A DNA stretch of 64,000 nucleotides, from the NCBI RefSeq assembly GCF_018294505.1, contig NC_057813.1:314653077-314717076 (forward strand), given 5' to 3'. This DNA comes from Triticum aestivum (taxonomy: Eukaryota; Streptophyta; Magnoliopsida; Poales; Poaceae). Position 1 is the stretch's first letter; the number at the start of each line of letters is the position of its first letter. The notes under the pieces were generated by a model, which saw only the letters and a list, made by a program, of their open reading frames with translations, made no database searches and was not told the origin of the DNA. Made by a program: the position numbers and the translations under genes. Positions 47,675-57,544 of the stretch are shown here, piece by piece.

Positions 47675-48185
47675 AAGGGCAAGCGAATAGCGTGGGGGCC
47701 GGTGCGAACTTTCGATGATGTCTGTGACACTGGCAGCGCACAGAAAGGTGATGTGCCCTCAGAGGTTGCATCTAGTAGCTCGGCAACTCGGCCGAGTAAA
47801 GCATCGTCCTTTCTTTCTGCCAACCTGCATTGCAGCAACTCATGCACCACGAGGAGCGTGGCGCGCGTGTTGGCCTACTCCTGGCAGGTGTGTAAGGGGA
47901 TGTTGCCGCGCCGTAACTAAAAGACCGAATGGTGACGTGAGTGCAGCGACGCACAAGGGGAGGTGGGGGTAGCTCGTGCTGTCAATGGTTGACTACCCCA
48001 ACGGTCACGGCAGTCGCAATGAGCGCGGGGCACCGATCCTCGTGGCCGGCAAGCGCCGCTCGAGCGGCCCTGGTAGCCCAATGCTCGGCGTAAGCTCGGG
48101 GACCTTCCTCCATGAAGGCGGCAGGAGCCGGAACAGGGCAGAGGTGGGAGAAGAGCCTCGACACGCCCCTACCTGACGCACCAAA
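47675..48185 (-). other. Start of a minus-strand Gypsy internal region
   Basis: Beside the LTR at 48186 the minus strand reads TTTGGTGCGTCAGGTAGGGG, a PBS-like site. Beyond it is a frame (48197-47982) with Ala/Arg-rich sequence and no known domain. The boundary with the previous element near 47675 is not sharp. Confidence 0.5.
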
Positions 48186-49028
48186 TATCGGATTCAAGGC
48201 TCTGCAGACCCGAGGAAGGTTCGAACTCTAGGGCGCGTGTGAAGAACTCAACCTCCCCAGCCTACAAACTTGTCGCTCTCACAGCCTTGCTCGATGAACA
48301 TGAAAGGAAAGAAACACGGCAGTTTACCCAAGTTCGGGCCACCTTGCGGTGTAAGGCCCTACTCCTGCTTTTGTGTGGATTAGCCTCGCGAGGGGCTAAG
48401 ATGAACTGGTACAGAGGATGAACAAGCTCCTGAGGCTTGGGCGTGTGGTGATGAGGTTCCGGATGCCCTCTCTATGGTGGTGGCTAGCCTATATATATAG
48501 AGGCCCCGGTCCTCTTCCCCAAAAATGTAGGCGTGAAGGAATCCACAATGGCCAGTTTGAAAGGGGACAAGAAGTACATCCTATCCTGACGAAAGGTGGT
48601 CTTCGCCTGCAAAGCTTCTGGCTGTGACGCCATTGTGGGCTCGGCAATGACATCCACCTTGCGGTCCTAGCGGTCTTGGTCTTGCAGCACATGAATGGAA
48701 ACCTTTGGGTGATTCCTCAGGACTCCGCGCCTGCGCTTGCCTCCTTAGCACCAAAGAGGAAACATGCTGCTCTGCGCCCGCTGGTGCCGGCCAGGCCTTG
48801 GTCGTCATGGCTTGCATCACCCAAACCTCATCGGCGCTTGCATAGGAATATCTGCTCCTCATGGGCAGTCTTGAAGAGGCCACCCCCTCTAGAGGTCTTG
48901 GCGTCCTCTGCCTCGCGAGGGTCTTGTCGTGAAGGTGCTGAAGATGGGCCAAACCGGGCCGCCAATGGAGCCATGCCGTGGGCTGCAGGTAGGCAAGTCT
49001 GGGTACCCTGGTTCCCAGAACGCCGACA
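48186..49028 (-). repeat. Gypsy 5' LTR, minus strand
   Basis: 843 bp from TATCGG (a mutated TGTCGG) to CCGACA, inverted termini of six bases. A TATA run lies near 48490-48500. The PBS is on the left, so the element reads leftward and its other LTR is missing. Confidence 0.72.
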
Positions 49029-49079
49029 CGTGGTTTTTACCCAGGTTTGGGACCTTTAAACATCTTGTGGGATGCAAGA

Positions 49080-51772
49080 TAAAATCTCCAAATGGTCTTA
49101 CTATGTATTTCGTCCCAGGATTTCCTTGACAATCATCCTATTTATCCTAACAAAGATCTGAACTTTCATATTCAGCTTGTTCGTCAAATGTTTCTGCTTC
49201 ACAATACCCTTGGTGAAGCCTATCCCCCAAACTGTACTGTAGGATATGACACCAAAGGCTTCAGAATGGATTATGGATAGTGGATGCACTAACCACATGA
49301 CTGGTGATCAAAGTCTTCTGATGGATTCAACCCTACGCCCGTCTGACAAAAGTCACATTACATTTGCTGACACTGGTAAAATCAAGGTGTTGGGTCTGGG
49401 TAGAGTTGCAATCTCAAAGGATTAGCACATGGATAAAGTGATGCTTGTTGAATCCCTTGGTTTCAACTTAATGTCTGTCTCAATGCTTTGTGATCTGAAC
49501 ATGATTGTGATATTTCGAAAATATTGTTGCCTTGTGCTTATGGAATCTGACAAATCTCTAGTCTTTGAAGGGTATCGAAAAGATGATCTGTATATGGTAG
49601 ATTTCTCAGCAGGACCATAGTTGGCCGTATGTCTTCTAACAAAAGCTTCAGAGTGTTGGCTCTGGCATCGGAGGCTAGGACATGCTGACATGAGGAACTT
49701 GTACACTCTCGCGAAGAAGAAGCGTGTCGTGGGCGTCGAGGGCGTCAAGTTCAAGAAGGATCATCTATGTGGTTCTTGCGAAGCTGGAAAGATGAATAGG
49801 GCCAAGCATCCCTCGAAGACAATCATGACGACATCACAACCCTTCGAACTACTTCACATGGACTTATTGGGCCCTACTCACTACTCTACTCTTACTACCA
49901 CTGCTTATCTCTATGCCTTTGTCATTGTTGATTATTACTCAAGGTATACATGGGTGCATATAATCCTCTAAAAGACTGAAGTGCAGGATGTCTTAAAACG
50001 ATTCGCCAATCGTGCCATGACGAACTATAGCATCAAGATCAAGCACATCAGAAGTGACAACGGCACAAAATTCAAGAACACCGGCCTCGACACTTATCTT
50101 GATACACTGGGCATGACTCATGAGTTCTCAGCTCCTTACACACCTCAGCAGAAATGGCATCATGGAGCGCAAGAACAGAACCATCATTGAGATGGCTCGG
50201 ACGATGCTTGATGAGTACAAGACTCCAAGGAAGTTTCGGCCTAAAGCCATTGATACTGCTTGCCATGTCATCAACCGTGTTTGTCTCCACAAGCTTCTAA
50301 AGAAGACATCATATGAGTTGCTAACTGGTAAGAAGCCAAATGTCAGTTACTTCAGAGTATTTGGTGTAAGGTGCTGGATCAAGGATCCACATCACACTTC
50401 AAAATTTGCACCGAAAGCACATGAAGGTTTTATGCTTGGATACAGAAAGGATTCACACTCCTACAGAGTCTTCAACCTCTTTCACTATAAAGTGGTTGAA
50501 ATTGTGGATGTGCGGTTTGATGAGACTAACGGCTCGCAAAGAGAGCACCTGCCAAATGTGCTAGATGAAGTCCCTCCTAGTGAATCTATCAAGCTTACGG
50601 GTACCGGAGAAATCATACCTTCAGAAGCTCAGGCTGAAGAGGAAATCATCATTGCACCAAATCAACCCGAAGACAATGCTCAGCCTGAAGTCAATGCTGA
50701 AGCTGAAGACAATGATCTGCAAGGGCAAAATCTTCATCCAGTACATCCCCGAGTTGCTAATGAATTACAGATTGAGAAGATAATTGATAGAACCAATACA
50801 CCTGGTCCACTCACTCGTTCTAGAGCAACGCTGCTAGCAAATTTCTATGGGCACTTTGCTTTTGTCTCTGTATCTGAACCCAAGAAAGTTGTTGAAGCCT
50901 TGATGGAACCTGAATAGATTCAAGCTATGCAAGAAGAGCTTCATTAGTTTGAGCTGAACAATGTATGGTAATTGGTGAAGCGTCCTGATCCTCGCAAGCA
51001 CAATATCATTGGCACCAAATGGATCTATCACAACAAACAAGATGAGCGTGGTCAAGTTGTCAGAAACAAGGCTCGTCTAGTTGCTCAAGGTTACACTCAA
51101 GTAGAAGGGATTGACTTCGATGAAACATTCGCTCCCGTGGCAAGGCTTGAAGCCATTAGCATACTGCTAGCCTATGCCAACCATCACAACATTCTTGTGT
51201 ACCAAATGGATGTGAAGAGTGCCTTTCTCAATGGAAAGATTAAAGAAGAAGTGTATGTTGCACAACCACCTGGCTTTGAAAATCCAAAACATCCTGATAT
51301 GGTATTCAAGCTCAACAAGGCACTGTATGGCCTCAAACTAGCTCCTCGCGCTTGGTATGACACACTCAAAGACTTCCTGAAGAGCAAAGGCTTCAAACCT
51401 GGTTCTCTAGATCCTACACTCTTCACAAAGACATATGACGGTGAACTGTTTGTGTGCCAAATCTAAGTGGATGACATTATCTTCGGCTGCACTGACAAGA
51501 GATACAATGATGAGTTTGGGCACATGATACAAGAGCAATATCAGATGTCCATGATGGGTGAGCTAAAAAATTTCCTCGGTCTTCAAATCCGTCAGCAGAT
51601 TCAGATCTGTCATCACTTTCTCAGAGATCATGTCAACAAACAAGATATTGATATCATTCACGTCAACACTGAAGAGCAATTGGCAGATATCTTCACAAAG
51701 CCTTTGGATGAGAAAATGTTTTGCAAGTTGTGGTGTGAGCTAAATATCTTAGAATCCTCAAATGTCATGTAA
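49080..51772 (+). pseudogene. Copia pol (protease, integrase, RT), decayed
   Basis: Protease: WIMDSGCTNHM near 49268-49300. GAG-pre-integrase: LWHRRLGH and CGSCEAGK near 49660-49790. Integrase core: DYYSRYTW and RSDNGTKF to about 50100, with the C-terminal part to 50560. RT from 50970: [21 protein letters not shown] and LYGLK. Stops lie at 49423, 49618, 49969, 50915, two more before 50970, and 51464; the last replaces the Tyr of the YVDD catalytic box. A frameshift lies near 50150. After LKNFLGLQIRQ (about 51595) the frame jumps to the RNase H end, HHFLRDHV and ADIFTKPLDEK, so roughly 0.7 kb is deleted. Confidence 0.9.
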
Positions 51773-52690
51773 TTGGACACACATCCTAACGCTTATGCAT
51801 GTTGATGACTTAGATGTGCAACACACGAAGTAATGTATATCTTCAATCAATGAAGACACACACTCTAAGTGTGAATACATCAACTTGGAATTTGACTTAG
51901 GAGCGCCAAGATAATTGTGCACCATGTTTAGGTCTAATACTTCCTATACGGTGGGTAACGCCACCACCAAATTCTTACTGAAGTGTTTCTCTTGGCGTCA
52001 TGGTAGCATAGTCTTTGCATTTGGTTTGTCTTCAACATTGCTTTGACTTCAAGGTTTATCTTCACAATGTTGAGTTATATATTCGTTTGTGTTCTGTCAT
52101 CTACATCATTCACTTATAGCTATGTCTTCATTCTTGAATCTTTATTGATCTAAGTGAATGTGATCGCACCCTAACCTACTATGTGCTTCTACCTCAAACT
52201 CTATCTGTCCAAATCATATGCATTGTATTGAAACCTTTCAATTGTCTTCTCTGAGTCCTTATCAGTAGAAGACAATGTGACAAACATTTAAATCTACTTT
52301 TAATGTTGTATCCTAATTGCCTGAATACCGGAGAAGCCGGAACGACCACCTGACAATCCAGGCGTGCGTGGGAACATGGAATAACTTTCAATGAGTTGCA
52401 TGCATGCCACGTGTCCCTCACATGTGAACCGTCAGGGGCACCTGCGTAATTGCACTGCGCCACCCTCCTCCTTCCTATAAATACTCACCCGCACGGTCAA
52501 TATCTGTTCTTCCACCTCGCCACCTCGCTCAAACCCTAGCGCCTCCGCTAGCTCGCATCGATGTCAGAGACGAAGCGCTTAGCTGCGGTGACTTCTTCGA
52601 TGCCGTCCTCATGCTGGCCGCGGACCTCGTCCTCTCTGCCGCCGCTGTAGGTGTCTTCCGCCACCAAGTTAGGGCACAGAAGATTGAACT
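51773..52690 (+). other. Region between Copia pol and the 3' LTR
   Basis: SIRE-lineage elements often carry an env-like ORF here; none is recognisable. The stretch is AT-rich to about 52300 and then GC-rich. Confidence 0.6.
52476..52563 (+). promoter_or_regulatory. TATA box upstream of an ATG, promoter-like
   Basis: TATAAATA at 52476-52483, then a pyrimidine-rich leader with AAACCCTAGC, then ATG at 52561. The frame from this ATG ends after about 30 codons. The layout is that of a plant core promoter and could be a captured gene piece or part of the element. Confidence 0.35.
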
Positions 52691-53484
52691 TGTAAGTGCA
52701 TCTAGTGCCACCCCTAGTTGGTTTTGGAGTATTGACGTCAAACCTGATTGAGGGACTAATGTGTTTGTGAGAATTGCAGGATAACACAGGTAGTAGTCCC
52801 TCTTTGATTCGGTTTACCTACCGGAGATGACCCCTAAAAATGTGTGAAGACATTGAAGACAATGGTGGTCTGTGAAGATATTCACATTGAAGTCTATGAC
52901 ACGAGAAGACATTGAGTGAAGACTATGGAGCGCGAAGACTTAGTTGTTTCGTTGTTTCCTTTTCTTCTTTGTTGAGTCATAGGAACCACCGCACTGTTAA
53001 GTGGGGTCCAAGTGAACAAAGTCAGAGTGACTGAAGTGATGCTCAACCAAATCCTATGTCTTCGAGCGAAGACAATGAGTGCAAATCTTATCCAGAGTCG
53101 GATAAGTCAGCTTTACTTGTAGCCCAAGTCAAGCTGCCGCGTGTGTTTGAAATCTGACCGTTGTGACACGTGTCAGTTCCTTAGTGACCCAGGGTCATTT
53201 CGGACAAATCAGGTCGGGTTGCCCAGTGGCTATAAATAGCCCACCCCCTACACCATAAATTGGTGGCTGCTCAGAGTTAGTACACGGCTTTTGTCGTTTG
53301 AGAGCAACCCACCCCCGAAGCTTTTGAGAGAGAATCCTTGCGAGGACAAAGCCCAAACCACCAAGAGCCCAAAGAGTGTTTGGCATCACTAAAGTCTTTC
53401 TGTCCGCGTGATCTGTAGACTTGTTACACTTGAGGACTGTGAATCCTCCAGCCGGTTAGGCATCGCGTTCTGAGCATCAAAGAG

Positions 53485-54399
53485 TGACAGAGGCAAAGGT
53501 GTCCCGTCTTTCGATGAGATGGTGGCTTTCGTTTTGGAGGAAGTCGACTTTGACGATCCGACTACGAACGTGCGAGGACGTCGCGCCTTAGCAATCGCTA
53601 AACCAACTCCGAGAGGTTAGTGACCACGCCGGAGCACGATCAACCTGACCACGAAGGTCTGTTTCCTGCAGGCAAACGAAGAACAAGCAAGAAACTAAGA
53701 TTGCAATCTGGATATTGCGAATATAAGAGGAAAGCTTTATTGATCAAGGTGGGGTTCTGTGACGCCTTTGTCTAGTCGTTGAACACAAACGAAGTACGCG
53801 AAGTTGCAGCTATGGTGAACTTTAGTCTAAACAAAACACAAAGTCTAAGTGCCACCCTAAGGGCTATATATATGGAGGAAGAGGGGGGAATTTCGTGGCC
53901 CTTGGGGAAGGGGTCCGAAACCAACCCTATCTCTTGTTTCCCCACACATACGGACTCTAAAAACAGCCTATACTGAAGTATTTCGAAAATACATGGGCCT
54001 GGCCCAATAATAAGGTGACGCAGCACCTAGAATAGCCTCTGGACGAAAGTTATGAAGTTGCATCTTGTATATTTCGTCCAAGGCTTCATGCACACATTAT
54101 GGTGGCTTCAACGTCCTGAAACATCACTTGTAACTCCGTTCTTGTTCCCCTTGCGCATGCCATCATCTCCATGCTTGTTCTTGCTCCAATGTTCATCCTT
54201 CTCCAAGCTAGGCCCTTCATTTATAAGCAAAACAAATGTATCCAATTTAGGCAGCATCATATTCTCATGAACATTAGAATCATTACCAAGAAACGAAAGT
54301 ACCTGGTAATTTAATTGGCGTGCACGAGCTCTAGTAATTGGTCCAGTATGTATAGCAGCAGGGGCTGTGGGTGTAACAATGGTATTGATGTCCTCATCA
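53485..54399 (-). mobile_element. 915-bp LTR-type insertion, probably a solo LTR
   Basis: Plus-strand ends are TGACAGAG and CTCATCA, with the duplication AAGAG on both sides (53480-53484 and 54400-54404). On the minus strand it opens with a short coding stretch and then has TATATATA near 53865-53873, in promoter position. No second LTR or PBS is seen. Orientation follows the TATA and the coding piece. Confidence 0.82.
54108..54398 (-). pseudogene. Gypsy pol C-terminal-like peptide inside the insertion
   Basis: 96 codons open from the second base of the element to a TGA. GPITRARARQLN is like the pol tail seen in Gypsy elements (compare GPMTRARACAIQ at about 54965). No initiation codon exists at its start, so it would be the end of a polyprotein that reads into the LTR. 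Confidence 0.6.
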
Positions 54400-54945
54400 A
54401 AGAGCCATTGTGGATTGCCGGTGAATGAAGTCTGTGAAGGTTCGGAAGTCTACCTTCAAGACTTACCAGAGTGATTGGGCGGGGACTAAGTGTCCTTAGC
54501 TCAAGGGTAATAAGGTGAAGACGCGGTCTTCTGAGTTGAATCTCAGCCTCCCTAACCAGACGTACAGTTGTCACAGCAACTGGAACTGGTTAAACAAATC
54601 AATGTCCTTCTAAAGCCACTGGTTCTATCTCGCACTTCTCTTTACTTACAGTTTGTCTTCGTGAAGTCATTGCCTGCTTGCATTATCTATTTGACTTCAC
54701 AGTGTGACTACCTGTTCTGATTGGCTTCATACTATCTTCCATCCTGATCTTTACTACCTAGCTGCTATTAGTCTTCGTGCTTTCACTTCATTGAATACTT
54801 GACTATGGCTTGTCTAGTGTAGTCTACCTTCCGCTGCATTTGAATAGTGTTGTTTATATTGTTTGTCTTTGAAACTCCCATGTTTTGAAGACTTTCATAA
54901 AAATCGCCTATTCATCCCCCCTCTAGTCGATAACTAGCCCTTTTG

Positions 54946-55120
54946 ACCACACAAGCTCTAAGAGGACCCATGACAAGAGCTCGAGCATGTGCCATCCAAT
55001 CCGAGGTTAACTCTCTCCTTGTTGAACTTCCCTTTGACCCATTTGAGACATGGCTACTACCTCAAACGGAGACGCTTTGCATGCTCAGGTACCATGTAAG
55101 AAACCAAGGAGAAGGAACGG
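54946..55120 (+). pseudogene. Gypsy pol 3' end
   Basis: The frame RGPMTRARACAIQ, followed by ELPFDPFETWLLPQTETLC, is the C-terminal tail typical of a Triticeae Gypsy polyprotein. It is cut on the left by the Copia LTR. The purine tract AAGGAGAAGGAACGG (about 55106-55120) follows as the PPT. The frame continues open into the LTR to 55482. Confidence 0.75.
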
Positions 55121-55937
55121 TGCAAGATGGACATCAAGATCAAGGAGGCATTCTGCCCAGCCTGGAAGGACCGATACAACCGCCCAACAACCGCCCGGGC
55201 GGAACAACCGGCCGACTACCACCCAACAACCGACCTCCTTTCTGTGATCAAGCGGTGCAAGGCCGGTACAGCACCGGATGTACCGGTAATTCCCAAAAGA
55301 CCGGTACTACCAGCCCAGCAACCGGTACAACCGCTGGAGGCCCGACGTCCATCTACAGAAGCCAGCACCTGACCCCAGCGGTAGTACCGCCTTCCTCGTC
55401 CGGTACTTCCGCCCTGCATGAGTTACTAGCGGTACAACCGCCCCCATGTCCCGTACAACCGGCATGTCTGCGCACAGTGTAACGGGCCGAGCCCATGTAC
55501 CCCTTCGCCCTCACTTACCCCTTCGTGGACCTACACTATATATACTCCTCCACCTCCTCCTAGTTAAGGTAGCATTGGTTTAGCTCATATTTGTGTGAGA
55601 GCCTTGCTCATCCACTCGGTTACTTCTCCTCGGAGCTCACGACCTCTTCGGAGAAGATTCCCCGAGCGGATTCAAGACCCCTTTCTAGGGAAGACCATCA
55701 AGACCTCCGTACGGAGAAGAATGGTTCCTTTGTATCCTTACCTTTGTTGATTATGGATCATGTGATACCTTTTGCTTTCGGTGATCTAGCACTCGTGTGA
55801 TTGATTCTGTGTCGGTTGAGTGTTTCTCTCGTTCTCCCCGTGTTTTCCCTCTAGTTCTTCCGCGTGTTCTTCGTGATTCCCCGTAGGATCCACTCCAAAC
55901 GTGAAAGATCGCCACCATAGGGTTCTGCTCTACATCA
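55121..55937 (+). repeat. Gypsy LTR with internal sequence on both sides
   Basis: 817 bp from TGCAAGATGG, right after the PPT, to CTACATCA, right before the PBS. TATATATA lies near 55538-55545. It therefore serves as 3' LTR for the left piece and 5' LTR for the right one. Confidence 0.8.
55165..55475 (+). repeat. CGGTAC/ACCGCC quasi-palindrome cluster in the LTR
   Basis: About ten variants of a GCGGTACTACCGC-like 13-mer (GCGGTA and TACCGC around a centre base), irregularly spaced, upstream of the TATA box. Confidence 0.7.
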
Positions 55938-55940
55938 TCT

Positions 55941-57544
55941 TGGTATCATGAGCCACGTTGATCACGTTTTTGGAGCCCCTACCCCATGTTTTCTAGCTTG
56001 ATTTTGTTGTTTTCTTCCTAAATCCGAAAATCCCCACCAAAAATAGCCCCAATTTTTTTTGTGATTTGTTGGTTTGATGATGTTTTGTTGATTTTGATCC
56101 GTGGATTTGCTTGGTTTCAAGTGGATCTAGCTTTCCCCCAAGTTTCCCCACTTCCCATCCACGAAATCCCTCCAATTTTGCCCCCGAAATCATCAATTTC
56201 CGCCCCAAAATCGTGTCACGATACAATCTGCGAAGAATCCCGTCTTGACCGGTACTACCGCCCATCCAAGCGGTACTTCCGCTGAGTACAACAAGCGGTA
56301 CTACCACCCATCCGAGCGGTACTACCGCCCATGCCAGTTTCAGCATTCCCAGTTTCACCATTTTTACCATAACTTCCACATCCGGAGTCCGATTTTTGCG
56401 TTCTTTAGCTCGTTGAGAAGCTATGGATATCCACCATCCACCTAGTTAGACTACAACATCATTGGAAACCATATAATTTTCCGAACATGGGCATCTTTTC
56501 CTAGGGCTTTCACCACATCATACGCTATACCACCTCCGCTTTCCGCTACCACCATTGTTGCTTTTGGTCTTTGAGAATTTGAGTTGTGGTTCCCATGTCC
56601 TATTGTGTTTCGGCTATATGAGTACGGTTCGACGTCATCATCACCACCGCTCATCTTCGCGAAGGACTCATCATCGCCAAGGACGGTAACCTCGACGACA
56701 TCTTTGTCATACCTTGCAATTGCATTGATACCCCACATGTCCCTACTTTTGCGTTGCTTACCCATCGAGACTAGCCATTGAGTATTGCTGGCAACGTGAC
56801 TTGTGCACATTAGTGATCATACTCCATAGCATACATATCATACCAACGTGGTGCATATCTTGGCATCAACTTGTGTGTCACAAAGTTGTCATCACATACA
56901 CAATTGCTATCTTGGTTCGTGAAGTTTTGCATGCGAAAAGAGCTCAAAAGTGAAAGAGCCAACCAAGCTTTTAAGCAAAGAGGAAAGATAAGCAAAGAGC
57001 TTATAAGCAAGAACCATAGCATCATACTACATTAAGATTGTCACATAAGATCATCTTGGATCATAGCACCGAAATACCATACATATAGCATACTTGGGAT
57101 AGAGATCGTTGCATTTTTGCCTAGTAGGTTGTGCACAAGCTACGTATCCTCCTATTGTGCAGTCGTGCTAGCGTCTCTCTAGTATTGTGCAACAAGAGCA
57201 TTTTCATGGATTCCACATTTTGGCTCACTTTTGGTTTGCACTATCCCACTTATCTATTTGCGTGTGTGTTTCCGTGTACCACTACTTGCTTGGTCTACTT
57301 GTTACATTTGCGAATTTGCGAATCTTTTTCAACATCTTTGAGTCAAACTAACGATTGCAATCAATTTTGTGCAACCATCCTAACCAAGCTCCGCCATAAG
57401 CTTTTACTTGTGTAGGTGTGAGAACCGACAAGAATTGGTACCAAAAGTGCTATTTCATTGTCCGCATTTGAGTGAACTTGATTCATCTTCAACTTTGGTC
57501 AAGGTACATTTGGTGCATGTTCTTTTCCGTCTACCACTTACATT
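55941..57544 (+). other. Gypsy PBS and 5' leader
   Basis: TTGGTATCATGAGCC at 55940-55954 resembles the tRNA-Met PBS with two changes. The 1.6-kb leader is non-coding on the plus strand and contains four more GCGGTACTACCGC-like units at 56248-56335. A minus-strand frame (56810-56451) has no recognised domain. Confidence 0.75.

Larger units (their letters stand above)
49075..54945 (+). mobile_element. SIRE/Maximus-like Copia, truncated
   Basis: Holds the end of gag, protease, integrase and RT in Copia order, a downstream untranslated region and one LTR (52691 to about 54945). The left LTR, PBS and most of gag are missing, cut near 49075 beside the Gypsy LTR. An internal deletion removes most of the RT C-terminus and RNase H. 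The LTR carries a further insertion at 53485-54399. Confidence 0.85.
52691..54945 (+). repeat. 3' LTR of the SIRE/Maximus-like Copia
   Basis: Opens TGTAAGTGCATCTAG and carries TATAAATAG at 53231-53239. It is split by a 915-bp insertion (53485-54399) and resumes at 54405. It ends around CTAGTCGATAACTAGCCC; the exact last base is unclear because the usual TTTCA terminus is altered. About 1.33 kb without the insertion. Confidence 0.8.

Noticed and set aside
56451..56810. Minus-strand frame of 119 codons in the Gypsy leader
   Set aside because: No domain, no splice or promoter support, and it lies in a leader with biased composition.
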